Positions 1-7,205 of a stretch of 11,657 bases of DNA are shown here, in pieces. Source of the DNA: Desulfobacterales bacterium (GTDB taxonomy: Bacteria; Desulfobacterota; DSM-4660; Desulfatiglandales; Desulfatiglandaceae); assembly GCA_022013615.1 (NCBI GenBank), contig JAKLQB010000738.1:1-11657 (forward strand), in the 5' to 3' direction. The position numbers and the translations under genes are program-made. Position 1 is the first letter of the stretch; each line of letters starts with the position of its first letter. Under the pieces are notes generated by a model. That model was not told the origin of the DNA and made no database searches. It worked only from the letters and a program-made list of their open reading frames with translations.

Positions 1-1
1 A

Positions 2-805
2 AGAAAAATAGAATGTATCAATTTCGACCTTGACTCAGTTCTTTATATCCCTTCCGAGTTCCTGGAAACAGCCCTTCGTATGTCTGTCAAGGCAATGATG
101 CAAACAGGGCTGAAAGCAGGCCTTGATGAGGCATTGCAAAAGCTTATTGAAATTCGCTTTCTTAATTCAAATGCAAAAAATCATTTCAATGAATTATGTT
201 TTTATTTCAATAAGAAATATGATCCTCTGATTATTGCCGCGGGTATAGAGAAATACTGGGATTGTAAAATCGGGACCATGACCAGCGCTCCTGAAACCAA
301 TCTTGCCCTGAGTGTCTTGTACAAAAAATATCCTCTGGCTATCATTTCCAATGGCCCACCCTTGAAGCAGGCGGGCAAGATCGTCAGGTTGGGCTTGAGC
401 CACTTTTTCTCCAAATACGATGAAGAGCTGAAGGTCCAGGGGCATTACTTTTATTCTACAAATGACAAAATAAAGGCCAAGCCTTTTCCATATCTTTGGC
501 TTCAGTCGCAAAAAGACATCGGCTATCAATTTCCATGTGCCCTCATGGTCGGAGATCGTTATTGGGAGGACATTTTCGGGGCAAATAGACTTGGGATGAT
601 TACGGTAAAAATAAATAGAGGACAACATTCAAATGAAACCCCCAAAGGGGCTTTTGAAAACGCCTTTAAATCAGAAGTAATGAAGACCTGTTTTATTAAA
701 GATTATTCCAAAAAAGAGATTATGACATTAATGAAACCCTCTTATACGATTGACAGTTTACTGGAACTTGAAAGGCTTATACTTGACATTGAAAAAAACC
801 TGTAA
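2..805 (+). CDS. HAD-superfamily hydrolase, 5'-partial
   Basis: The reading frame is open back to the first codon of the window and contains no start before the ATG at 80. That internal ATG is not the true start, because catalytic motif I (Phe-Asp-Leu-Asp-Ser-Val) lies upstream of it, at visible residues 8-12, with Asp9 and Asp11 as expected nucleophile and acid/base. The other HAD motifs follow in order: motif II Ser116 in Ile-Ile-Ser-Asn-Gly, motif III Lys160 in Lys-Ala-Lys-Pro, and motif IV Gly-Asp-Arg-Tyr-Trp-Glu-Asp near 184-190. A helical cap lies between motifs I and II. At least 267 residues are visible, and the gene probably starts only a few codons outside. The family comprises soluble, mostly Mg-dependent phosphatases such as phosphoglycolate or nucleotide phosphatases; the substrate cannot be assigned here. 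The stop is 39 nt before the preferred start of the YvcK-family gene, so the two are probably co-transcribed. Confidence 0.85.
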   Translation, partial: RKIECINFDLDSVLYIPSEFLETALRMSVKAMMQTGLKAGLDEALQKLIEIRFLNSNAKNHFNELCFYFNKKYDPLIIAAGIEKYWDCKIGTMTSAPETNLALSVLYKKYPLAIISNGPPLKQAGKIVRLGLSHFFSKYDEELKVQGHYFYSTNDKIKAKPFPYLWLQSQKDIGYQFPCALMVGDRYWEDIFGANRLGMITVKINRGQHSNETPKGAFENAFKSEVMKTCFIKDYSKKEIMTLMKPSYTIDSLLELERLILDIEKNL

Positions 806-835
806 GGAATGACATTAATTCGGAGCTTAAATTAC

Positions 836-840
836 AAGGA
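836..840 (+). promoter_or_regulatory. ribosome binding site deciding the YvcK-family start
   Basis: AAGGA lies 4 nt before the ATG at 845. The earlier in-frame ATG at 809 has an AAGGA (804-808) that directly abuts the start codon with no spacer, which is too close to work well. The 845 start also places the conserved nucleotide-binding Gly-Gly-Gly loop close to the N-terminus, as is usual for the family. Confidence 0.55.
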
Positions 841-844
841 AACC

Positions 845-1837
845 ATGAAACATCAAAAACAGAAAGTTGTCACAATCGGCGGTGGGAGCGGGCAGTTCGC
901 CCTGCTGTCAGGCCTTAAAGACCTGGAGGACGTTGAAATCACGGCGGTGGTTTCAATGGTTGACAGCGGAGGCAGCACAGGCAGGTTACGCGATGAACTC
1001 GGGATACTTCCCCCCGGTGATGCTCTGAAGTGTATCCTTGCTCTCTCTCCCTATCAAGAGATAGCCCGAAACATTTTACTTAAACGCTTTGTCAACGACA
1101 GACGCCTTTTGGGGCATAATGCCGGCAACATGCTCCTTACCATGCTTTCTCAGTACACGGGCAGCTTTCCCTCCGCTGTTCAGGCCCTTGCCGAAATTTT
1201 AGATGTCTGCGGCACTATCCTGCCCGTTACCCTTGACAGGGCAACGCTTGTTGCCGAGTTGACGGACGGTACCCGAATTTACGGACAAACCGCCATTGAC
1301 ATCCCCCGGGGCACGCAGCGCGAAAGGATAAGGGATGTCTTTCTGGTCCCCCACCACAGCGATTCCATATCAGTATATCCGCCGGTAATTGAAGCCGTCA
1401 ATGATTCGAATTACATCATTATCGGGCCGGGAGATCTTTTTACCAGCATTCTACCAAATCTCGTTGTTCCGGGCGTCAAGGAGGCGATCCAGGATACCGG
1501 GGCATCAGTCTTGTATTGCGTAAACATCATGACAAAATTCGGCGAAACCCATAATTTCAATGGGCGCGATTTTGTGAGTAAACTTGAGGAGTGCATCAAT
1601 CGGCCGGTTGACGGAATCATCTATAACACGGGAAAGCCGGGAAAAAAATTTCTTGAGAAATACAGGGAACAAAAAGCGGAATTTGTTGAAATTAATGGCA
1701 ATGACAAATGGTTGGAAAACCGCCGGCTTTACGCTTCCGATATCCTCGATATTTCAGGAGGCATAGTAAGGCATAACTCGAAAAAGCTTGCAAGTCTTAT
1801 CAGGGAAATTATGGTTGAAAATTCAACACATCAGTAA
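845..1837 (+). CDS. yvcK: YvcK/CofD-like protein (UPF0052, GlmR/gluconeogenesis-factor family)
   Basis: The product is 330 residues from the preferred ATG, the usual family length; an alternative ATG at 809 would add 12. Family landmarks run the full length: Gly-Gly-Gly-Ser-Gly loop at 12-16, Asp-Ser-Gly-Gly-Ser-Thr-Gly-Arg at 40-47, Pro-Pro-Gly-Asp at 56-59, Gly-His-Asn-Ala-Gly-Asn at 90-95, Gly-Pro-Gly-Asp-Leu-Phe-Thr-Ser at 194-201 and Gly-Glu-Thr near 233-235. The fold is that of CofD, the 2-phospho-L-lactate transferase, but YvcK proteins are a separate branch. In Bacillus subtilis the homologue (GlmR) binds UDP-N-acetylglucosamine, stimulates GlmS and is needed on gluconeogenic carbon sources. 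In a Gram-negative host the role is less clear, though a link between carbon flux and envelope synthesis is a fair inference. The protein is cytosolic, with no membrane segment. The gene follows the HAD hydrolase and converges on the thioesterase gene with a 72-nt gap lacking a clear terminator. Confidence 0.9.
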   Translation: MKHQKQKVVTIGGGSGQFALLSGLKDLEDVEITAVVSMVDSGGSTGRLRDELGILPPGDALKCILALSPYQEIARNILLKRFVNDRRLLGHNAGNMLLTMLSQYTGSFPSAVQALAEILDVCGTILPVTLDRATLVAELTDGTRIYGQTAIDIPRGTQRERIRDVFLVPHHSDSISVYPPVIEAVNDSNYIIIGPGDLFTSILPNLVVPGVKEAIQDTGASVLYCVNIMTKFGETHNFNGRDFVSKLEECINRPVDGIIYNTGKPGKKFLEKYREQKAEFVEINGNDKWLENRRLYASDILDISGGIVRHNSKKLASLIREIMVENSTHQ

Positions 1838-1850
1838 TCTTTACCCTTTC

Positions 1851-1872
1851 CTCTTTTTTATTGTCCTGTCCC
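1851..1872. repeat. CTCTTTTTT/CCTGTCCC motif at the operon end
   Basis: CTCTTTTTT, then ATTGT, then CCTGTCCC on the plus strand. The same two blocks, without the 5-nt insertion, form both arms of the inverted repeat at 5895-5939. This copy is single and makes no obvious hairpin. It lies in the 72-nt gap between the two convergent units, beyond the thioesterase stop. Chance similarity in T-rich sequence is possible. Confidence 0.3.
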
Positions 1873-1909
1873 AATTATCATTTTCTCCAAAATCCCCCAT
1901 ACGCCCTGA

Positions 1910-2383
1910 TTAGTCCAGAAACTTGGGAGGGAAGTGGGACTGGCCCTGGATCTTTAATGAATCGAGCACCATCATTGTGGAAGTGCCGTGTGCAACAAGA
2001 TTCCCCTTATCATCTTCAACAGATGCCTCACTCAGGCAGATGGTCTTTCCAACCTTGATGCTTTTGCCCCTACCAATCAGACGGCCTTCAGAAACCGGCG
2101 CGAGGTAATTGAGCTTTATCTCAACGGTGGTCAAACCAATATCCTCTGACATCTGGGGATAGACAGCCCAGAATGCTGCCGCATCCACCAGTGAGGCACA
2201 AACACCTCCGTGCACCATCCCATAGGGCTGGAGATGTTTTTCCTGAACTCTTACTTCCAGATGGGATCCACCCCAATCGACAGACCGGATCTCCATGGAG
2301 AGAAGGGTGAAATAGGGGCAGGTGTTTACGGCCCTGATAACGGCTGCCACATGGGCAGGATTAAGTTTTCTTATGTCAACCAC
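1910..2383 (-). CDS. PaaI-type hotdog-fold acyl-CoA thioesterase
   Basis: The product is 157 residues, typical for single-domain hotdog thioesterases of the PaaI/YbgC-like group. The diagnostic stretch is at 58-67 (His-Gly-Gly-Val-Cys-Ala-Ser-Leu-Val-Asp). By family knowledge, the His-Gly-Gly turn and the Asp67 that follows on the central helix supply the active site. The predicted reaction is hydrolysis of an acyl-CoA thioester to free acid and CoA in the cytosol, often on aryl- or hydroxyaryl-CoA in PaaI relatives. The start is GTG at 2383. An in-frame stop lies 15 nt upstream, so no longer start exists, and the purine-rich sequence just before the GTG is only a weak ribosome site. The gene overlaps the end of livF by 13 nt, which suggests translational coupling. 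As last gene of the transport-activation operon it may recycle CoA from wrongly or excessively activated substrate. That role is inferred from context. Confidence 0.85.
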   Translation of the reverse strand: MVDIRKLNPAHVAAVIRAVNTCPYFTLLSMEIRSVDWGGSHLEVRVQEKHLQPYGMVHGGVCASLVDAAAFWAVYPQMSEDIGLTTVEIKLNYLAPVSEGRLIGRGKSIKVGKTICLSEASVEDDKGNLVAHGTSTMMVLDSLKIQGQSHFPPKFLD

Positions 2384-3174
2384 CTCTTTCTTCTTTTATA
2401 GTGTTTCACATCACGGTAACTTTTCTTTTTACCCACTTCGGTAAGGCCCAGGTAAAATTCTTTTACATCGGCATTTTCCTTGAGCTTGTCAACCGTGTCA
2501 TCCAAAACGATTCGACCATTTTCCATTACATAGCCATGGCTCGCAATAGAAAGAGCCAGGCGTGCGTTTTGTTCTACCAAAAGAATACTAACCCCTTCCT
2601 CCTTATTTATGCGCTGAATGATCCCAAAAATCTCCCCAACCAACAGAGGCGCAAGGCCCATAGATGGCTCGTCCAATAGCATGAGTCTGGGCGCAGCCAT
2701 CAGCCCCCTGCCAATCACCAGCATCTGCTGTTCCCCACCGCTGGTATAACCGGCCAGCACATTCTTGCGGGCTTTAAGCCTTGGAAAATAGCCGTAAACC
2801 ATACGCATAGCCTCTTTCATTTTGGTTCTGCTCTTAGTGGTATGACCGCCGGCAATGAGGTTTTCTTCAACGCTTAGGTCCTCAAATACCCGCCTTCCTT
2901 CCATCACCTGAAAGATACCCATGCGGACTATATTCTCAGGATACTTTTTGTCTATCCGTTTTCCAATAAACTGGATTTGTCCATCCGTGACCTCGCCATT
3001 CTCTGATTTCAATAATCCTGAAATGGCCTTGAGCGTGGTGGTTTTTCCTGCCCCATTGTTTCCAAGAATAGTCACAATTTGACCCTCGTTCACCTGAAGG
3101 GACATGCCCTTTAGAACGAGGATTACATTGTGATAGATCACTTCAATGTTATTAACGACCAATAGCGGATCCAT
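2371..3174 (-). CDS. livF: branched-chain-type ABC transporter ATP-binding protein LivF
   Basis: This is one of two ATPase subunits of the HAAT-family importer encoded here; it works on the cytosolic face with LivG, LivH and LivM. From the ATG the product has 267 residues: Walker A Gly-Asn-Asn-Gly-Ala-Gly-Lys-Thr-Thr at 38-46, Q-loop Gln near 89, ABC signature Thr-Ser-Gly-Gly-Glu-Gln-Gln at 144-150, and Walker B Leu-Met-Leu-Leu-Asp-Glu-Pro at 164-170. The H-loop position carries Gln (Val-Glu-Gln-Asn), which is usual for LivF and not a defect. The last 20 or so residues form a very basic tail beyond the normal LivF end. The ATG at 3174 overlaps the livG stop by one base (TGATG). A GTG one codon upstream (3177) is possible, but GGGAG is better spaced for the ATG. 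The 3' end overlaps the thioesterase gene. Confidence 0.93.
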   Translation of the reverse strand: MDPLLVVNNIEVIYHNVILVLKGMSLQVNEGQIVTILGNNGAGKTTTLKAISGLLKSENGEVTDGQIQFIGKRIDKKYPENIVRMGIFQVMEGRRVFEDLSVEENLIAGGHTTKSRTKMKEAMRMVYGYFPRLKARKNVLAGYTSGGEQQMLVIGRGLMAAPRLMLLDEPSMGLAPLLVGEIFGIIQRINKEEGVSILLVEQNARLALSIASHGYVMENGRIVLDDTVDKLKENADVKEFYLGLTEVGKKKSYRDVKHYKRRKRWLT

Positions 3175-3980
3175 CACGCTCCCAACCTAGAGTAGGTTAT
3201 ATCCTCTTCACCCAAATAGGCCTTGATAACATGTTCGTTATTCCTAATCTCTTCTGGTTTCCCCTCAGCGATTTTTACGCCAAAGTCCAGTACGCAAACC
3301 CGGTCAGAAATGTCCATGACTACACCCATATCGTGTTCAATCAGGATAATTGTTATTTCCCACTCTTCATTGATGTCCAGGATAAAACGGGCTATGTCTT
3401 CCGTTTCTTCAAGGTTCATACCTGTAGCAGGCTCATCCAAAAGGAGTATTTTGGGCTTCATGGCCAGAGCTCGAGCCAATTCAACTCTCTTCTGAAGTCC
3501 ATAGGGCAAGGAATGAACAATGCTTTTTCTTATTTGTTCGATTTCCAGGAGATCAATAATTTTTTCCTCTATGTGTTTACGAAGCTCTATCTCCTCCTTT
3601 CGGGACTTGCCAAAGTAGATTCCCCCCGATAAGAAACCTGACTTCAGATGCACATGCGCACCGAGTTTGATGTTATCGAGGACACTCATATGGCCAAACA
3701 GCTCAACATTCTGAAATGTGCGAGCAATACCGAGGCCAGCAATTGCATGGGGTTTAAAATGGGAGATGTCCTGGCCTTCCAATATAATACTCCCTTTTTC
3801 GGGATGATAAAACCGATTGATGCAGTTTAGCAGACAGGTTTTACCTGCACCGTTAGGACCTATGATAGAAAAGACTTCACCTTTCCTGACCCCGGTGCTT
3901 ATGCCATTTAGGGCTTTATGACCTCCGAAGCTGAGGTGAATATCTTCAACTCGAAGCTGGTATTCTTCCCTATCTTCCAT
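3174..3980 (-). CDS. livG: branched-chain-type ABC transporter ATP-binding protein LivG
   Basis: This is the second ATPase subunit, 268 residues. Walker A is Gly-Pro-Asn-Gly-Ala-Gly-Lys-Thr at 41-48, followed by Cys49 where Thr is more common. The Q-loop Gln is near 90. The signature is the LivG form Leu-Pro-Tyr-Gly-Leu-Gln-Lys-Arg at 158-165. Walker B is Lys-Ile-Leu-Leu-Leu-Asp-Glu-Pro at 177-184, and a canonical H-loop His is at 216 (Ile-Glu-His-Asp). All residues needed for ATP hydrolysis are present. A charged segment at about 112-140, between Q-loop and signature, is typical of LivG. The start is ATG and overlaps the acyl-CoA synthetase gene by 11 nt. The stop overlaps the livF start, so three consecutive genes are probably translationally coupled. 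Confidence 0.94.
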   Translation of the reverse strand: MEDREEYQLRVEDIHLSFGGHKALNGISTGVRKGEVFSIIGPNGAGKTCLLNCINRFYHPEKGSIILEGQDISHFKPHAIAGLGIARTFQNVELFGHMSVLDNIKLGAHVHLKSGFLSGGIYFGKSRKEEIELRKHIEEKIIDLLEIEQIRKSIVHSLPYGLQKRVELARALAMKPKILLLDEPATGMNLEETEDIARFILDINEEWEITIILIEHDMGVVMDISDRVCVLDFGVKIAEGKPEEIRNNEHVIKAYLGEEDITYSRLGA

Positions 3981-5877
3981 TTTCCAAAACCTGTTTTACC
4001 CTGACGGTGGTTTTCATGCGAAAGCCCTTCCCATCCTGGTAGCGGATATCTGCCTCTATTTCGAGTTCTTCCTGATCCCCATATAGGGCCTCGATCAAGT
4101 CTTTATATCTCTCTTCGACAAATTTTCTCCTCACCTTTCTTGTACGGGTCAGTTCATCGTCATCAGCATCAAGCTCTTTGTATAAAAGCACAAACCTTTT
4201 GACCTTGGCCACCTTGGGCAGAGACTCGTTAGTCTTTCCAACTTCTTCTGCAATAAGGTCATAGACCTCCTCTTTCTGGGAAAGATCCGTAAATGTAGTG
4301 TAAGGGATTTGATTGTTTTCTGCCCATTTTCCCACGTTGCCCATATCAATAGAGATCATGGATGCAATGAAAGGCATTTCCTGGCCCACAATCACTGCAT
4401 CCATAATGAACGGGCTGAATTTTAATTTGTTTTCTATAAGCTGAGGAGAAAACTTACTGCCGTCTGTCAACTTCATAACATCGGCCATTCGATCAATGAT
4501 AATAATATGTCCATCGTCTTCAATGAGAGCAGCATCACCTGAATGAAACCAGCCGTCCCGCAGGGCCTTCTTTGTGGCCTCAGGATCTTTGTAATAGCCT
4601 TTGAAGATGGTATCACCCCTTGACAATAACTCGCCTGAATCGGAAATCTTAAAATCGAGCCCTGGAAGGGGCTGACCGACCGTATCCAGACGTATATCAT
4701 CGGTCCGGTGAACAATTGAGGCAGCCGTCTGTTCCGTCATCCCATAGGCCTGCTTGATATTGACACCAAGGGCCTGAAACATATTGAATATTTCCGGTCC
4801 AAGAGGAGCGCCTCCTGTATAAACATGGCGGAGCCGGGAAAGGCCCAGATAGTTTTTTAATGACCTGAAAAGACAGATATAGGCTAACCAGTTTAACAAT
4901 TTCCACCCAACCGGCGGCTGCCTTTTCTCCAGCTTAAAACCCGCCATTCTGTAGCCTACTGGCAAAAAAATCTTATAGAATAACCTTTTTATCCACCCGG
5001 CATCCTGGATTTTTACCTGGATATCTGAACACATCTTCTCCCAAATCCGAGGAGGTGCCAGCATGATATGGGGGCCAATTTCCCTGATATTCTCCTGTAC
5101 GGTTTCCACCTTTTCCGGAAAATTGACCGTAAATGCCTTATATAATGACCAGTAAACGCCGAATTCCTGCTCACCAATCCAGGGAAGGGGGAGAAAAGAA
5201 ACATATTCGAATTCTTCCGCTGCTATATCCACAGTGTCCTGGGCCCTGGCCACACAAAACATATTTTTGTGGGTAATCATGCTTCCCTTTGGAATACCTG
5301 TGGTACCCGAGGTATAATTGAGCATACCCACGTCATCAGGAGAGATTTTTTCGATCATCTCCTCAAAGAGGTGGGGCTCTTTTTCAGCCAGCTCACGGCC
5401 CATCTTTTGAATGTCTTTGAAAAACACAAGAAGGGAATCTCCATAATGCCTCATACCTTTCGGGTCATCTACAATGACCTTTGATACGCCGGGACATTTC
5501 TCCTTAATGTCCAACATCTTATCGGCCTGCTCCTGATCGCCGGCAACCACAAAAACGGAATCAGAATGGTTGATAATATACTCCACCTGATCCAGGTGGC
5601 TATCCGGATAGATCCCCACAATGGCCCCGCCAAGTGTTTGGGCAGCCAGTTCAGAGTAAAGGCCTTCCGGCCGGTTGTCTCCTATATAAGAAAGTTTGTC
5701 ATCACGCTTGAAACCGAGCTGGTGGAGACCCAGGGCAAAATCCCTCACGTTTTCATAATAGCCCCTCCAGGTGACCGATTGCCAGATGCCGAATTCCTTC
5801 TCCCGGATGGCTACTTTTTTGTCGCCAAGCCTGAGGGCATTTTTTCTAAGTAGTGCTGGAAGCGTTAAGATATCCAT
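3970..5877 (-). CDS. AMP-forming acyl-CoA synthetase, long-chain type, within the ABC operon
   Basis: The enzyme adenylates a carboxylic acid with ATP and transfers it to CoA. From the ATG it is 635 residues. The phosphate-binding loop Tyr-Thr-Ser-Gly-Thr-Thr-Gly-Ile-Pro-Lys-Gly-Ser is at 188-199, Tyr-Gly-Met-Thr-Glu-Gln-Thr at 378-384, and Gly-Trp-Phe-His-Ser-Gly-Asp at 442-448, followed by the hinge Asp-Arg-Met-Ala-Asp. The large size and the region after the hinge resemble the COG1022 (FAA1-like) branch rather than short aryl-CoA ligases. About 45 residues follow the Thr-Arg-Thr-Arg-Lys stretch where the last conserved lysine is expected. The gene sits between the binding-protein and ATPase genes, so the imported compound is probably an acid activated on entry. 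Whether it is fatty, aromatic or dicarboxylic is unknown. ATG at 5877 is preferred because the family usually begins near Asp-Ile-Leu-Thr-Leu-Pro; a GTG at 5895 would add six residues. No membrane segment is evident. Confidence 0.9.
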   Translation of the reverse strand: MDILTLPALLRKNALRLGDKKVAIREKEFGIWQSVTWRGYYENVRDFALGLHQLGFKRDDKLSYIGDNRPEGLYSELAAQTLGGAIVGIYPDSHLDQVEYIINHSDSVFVVAGDQEQADKMLDIKEKCPGVSKVIVDDPKGMRHYGDSLLVFFKDIQKMGRELAEKEPHLFEEMIEKISPDDVGMLNYTSGTTGIPKGSMITHKNMFCVARAQDTVDIAAEEFEYVSFLPLPWIGEQEFGVYWSLYKAFTVNFPEKVETVQENIREIGPHIMLAPPRIWEKMCSDIQVKIQDAGWIKRLFYKIFLPVGYRMAGFKLEKRQPPVGWKLLNWLAYICLFRSLKNYLGLSRLRHVYTGGAPLGPEIFNMFQALGVNIKQAYGMTEQTAASIVHRTDDIRLDTVGQPLPGLDFKISDSGELLSRGDTIFKGYYKDPEATKKALRDGWFHSGDAALIEDDGHIIIIDRMADVMKLTDGSKFSPQLIENKLKFSPFIMDAVIVGQEMPFIASMISIDMGNVGKWAENNQIPYTTFTDLSQKEEVYDLIAEEVGKTNESLPKVAKVKRFVLLYKELDADDDELTRTRKVRRKFVEERYKDLIEALYGDQEELEIEADIRYQDGKGFRMKTTVRVKQVLENGR

Positions 5878-5894
5878 AATAAGACTTTCACGCA

Positions 5895-5939
5895 CTCTTT
5901 TTTCCTGTTCCCAAGCTGGCAGGGGGACAGGAAAAAGAG
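5895..5939 (-). promoter_or_regulatory. long hairpin between livK and the acyl-CoA synthetase gene
   Basis: The inverted repeat has two arms of about 18 nt: CTCTTTTTTCCTGTTCCC (5895-5912, plus strand) and GGGGGACAGGAAAAAGAG (5922-5939), around a loop of about 9 nt. It has one bulged base and one mismatch near the loop. In the mRNA it begins 16 nt after the livK stop. The descending arm is followed by GTGCGTG rather than a U tract, so it does not look like a simple intrinsic terminator. Likely roles are stabilising the livK 3' end, so that binding protein exceeds the downstream subunits, or damping translation of the synthetase gene. The purine-rich AGGAAAAAAGAG before the alternative GTG start lies in the descending arm. 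Confidence 0.65.
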
Positions 5940-5955
5940 CTTGTGAATGAAAAGG

Positions 5956-7131
5956 TTAATCCAGGTGGATCCAATCCGAAACAGGATCAAACTTACCGGT
6001 CGTTGCGTTGCCACGAACAACTCTCCCTATAGGGATGCTGTTATTTTCCATGGTCACTGGAGGCATGAGCCCGCCCACATCAAAATTCTTGATGGATTGA
6101 AGGGCATTGGCCAGACTGTCTCCTGTGATGGCGCCGCCTTTATCGGCCCGTCGAAGAGCTTCAACAAAAAGCGTAGTGCCCATAAAAACCTGCATATAGG
6201 CCTGGGAACGATAGTCGGCAAACTTGGGATGATGCTTTTTGGTCCATGCCCTGATCTTTTGGATCATAGGGAACTCGTCCTGATAATAGTAGGAATAAGC
6301 CGTTACACCCATATACTCATTCGCCATTGGCCCCAATTGATCCAGCAGGTGCTTCTCGGTTGACCAGAATGTGCCCAGGAATTTACACTTAAGCCCATAG
6401 TCCTTGGCCTGTTTGATTACTGTTTGGATAGGGGTGGTCACGAATCCTTGAAAGATGCAGTAATCTACCTTTTTCCGTTTCATATCCAGTATCTGGGTGG
6501 TAATATCCACCCCACCAACCTTAGAAATCTCTTCCGCGACTAAGTTCAGGCCCATCTCTTTGCACATCTTCCTGCCAGCAGGAATCGGTTCCCGGCCAAA
6601 CTCGGTATCACTGTAGAAAAAGGCTATATTTGCGCCCGGTTTTTCATTGGCAATATATTTTAGGAGTACGCCAAACTGTTCAACATAGCTGGGTCCGGCG
6701 AGGAACATATACGGGTTTTCCCCTGGATTGGCAGCAATTTCGGCAAAGGTGTATGCAGAGTAAAGGACCTTATAACGGTTCTTTATCTCCGGACCCAGTG
6801 CCGTGGTCATGCCCGTGCTTTGCCCCCACATGCAATGGGGTTTATACTGGGCATACAGACGCTTAAAGGCGGCGATTCCCACGTCATTTTTGTATTCACC
6901 ATCCGCCCAGTAATAGTCAATTTTTTTACCATTAACGCCACCCTCCTCATTTGCCATGTTGATTGCGTCTTCCATGGCATCAGCGCCATGGATCCCGGCA
7001 AAGGCAAATGGACCTGTGAAAGGGTGCACCGCACAGATTGTGGGATTTTGCTCAGCCATGGCTTTACTGAAACCGAACAATCCAATGCATAAAGCTAAAC
7101 TGAGAACAACTATAACTGTCTTTTTCATCAT
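5956..7131 (-). CDS. livK: periplasmic substrate-binding protein of the branched-chain-type ABC transporter (LivK-like)
   Basis: The product is 391 residues with a Sec signal peptide: Lys-Lys at 3-4, a hydrophobic core at about 5-20, and a predicted signal peptidase I cut after Ala-Met-Ala at 24-26. There is no lipobox, so a soluble periplasmic protein is expected. The mature part has the two-lobed Peripla_BP_6 layout: Pro-Phe-Thr-Gly-Pro near 37-41, then Asp-Ala-Ile-Asn-Met-Ala-Asn-Glu-Glu-Gly-Gly-Val-Asn-Gly-Lys-Lys at 55-70. The first pocket region is rich in Trp and Tyr (Tyr-Tyr-Trp-Ala-Asp at 73-77), which may suit an aromatic or hydrophobic acid, but this is only suggestive. The ATG at 7131 has GGGGG six nt upstream; a second ATG follows directly. 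Upstream is a 74-nt gap with a stem-loop, and downstream a long hairpin. Both may let this subunit be made in excess, as binding proteins usually are. The substrate is unassigned. Confidence 0.9.
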   Translation of the reverse strand: MMKKTVIVVLSLALCIGLFGFSKAMAEQNPTICAVHPFTGPFAFAGIHGADAMEDAINMANEEGGVNGKKIDYYWADGEYKNDVGIAAFKRLYAQYKPHCMWGQSTGMTTALGPEIKNRYKVLYSAYTFAEIAANPGENPYMFLAGPSYVEQFGVLLKYIANEKPGANIAFFYSDTEFGREPIPAGRKMCKEMGLNLVAEEISKVGGVDITTQILDMKRKKVDYCIFQGFVTTPIQTVIKQAKDYGLKCKFLGTFWSTEKHLLDQLGPMANEYMGVTAYSYYYQDEFPMIQKIRAWTKKHHPKFADYRSQAYMQVFMGTTLFVEALRRADKGGAITGDSLANALQSIKNFDVGGLMPPVTMENNSIPIGRVVRGNATTGKFDPVSDWIHLD

Positions 7132-7167
7132 GATTTCCCCCTTTGCTTAATTAGATGGTTGACTGTT

Positions 7168-7199
7168 ATTGAAAAGACCTGTGTTCACCTCCTTTCAAC
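7168..7199 (-). promoter_or_regulatory. stem-loop with an orphan perfect Shine-Dalgarno sequence upstream of livK
   Basis: In the mRNA sense, GTTGAAAGG (7199-7191) can pair with CTTTTCAAT (7176-7168) in a 9-bp stem with two G-U pairs and a 14-nt loop. AAAGGAGGTGA at 7195-7185 is a full match to the anti-Shine-Dalgarno sequence and runs from the stem into the loop. No ATG, GTG or TTG follows at a workable distance, and livK starts 54 nt further on with its own ribosome site. It could be a ribosome docking or mRNA-stabilising leader, or the relic of a lost start. The function is inferred. Confidence 0.4.
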
Positions 7200-7205
7200 T
7201 TTATT

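Noticed and set aside
194..628. 144-codon minus-strand open frame inside the HAD gene
   Set aside because: It lies wholly antisense to a gene with all four HAD motifs, and its translation has no recognisable domain. It is a shadow frame.
1838..1909. Bidirectional terminator between the convergent YvcK-family and thioesterase genes
   Set aside because: A T-rich run is present, but I see no stem before it on either strand, so no terminator is called.
2575..2577. Loss of the H-loop histidine in LivF as a sign of a dead ATPase
   Set aside because: Gln in Val-Glu-Gln-Asn is normal for LivF proteins, and the other ATPase motifs are intact.
3231..3632. 133-codon plus-strand open frame across livG
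   Set aside because: Fully inside livG, which has intact Walker and signature motifs in the opposite strand; no domain seen in this frame.
7185..7195. TCACCTCCTTT on the plus strand, like the 3' end of 16S rRNA
   Set aside because: No rRNA sequence precedes it. It is the complement of a Shine-Dalgarno sequence on the minus strand.
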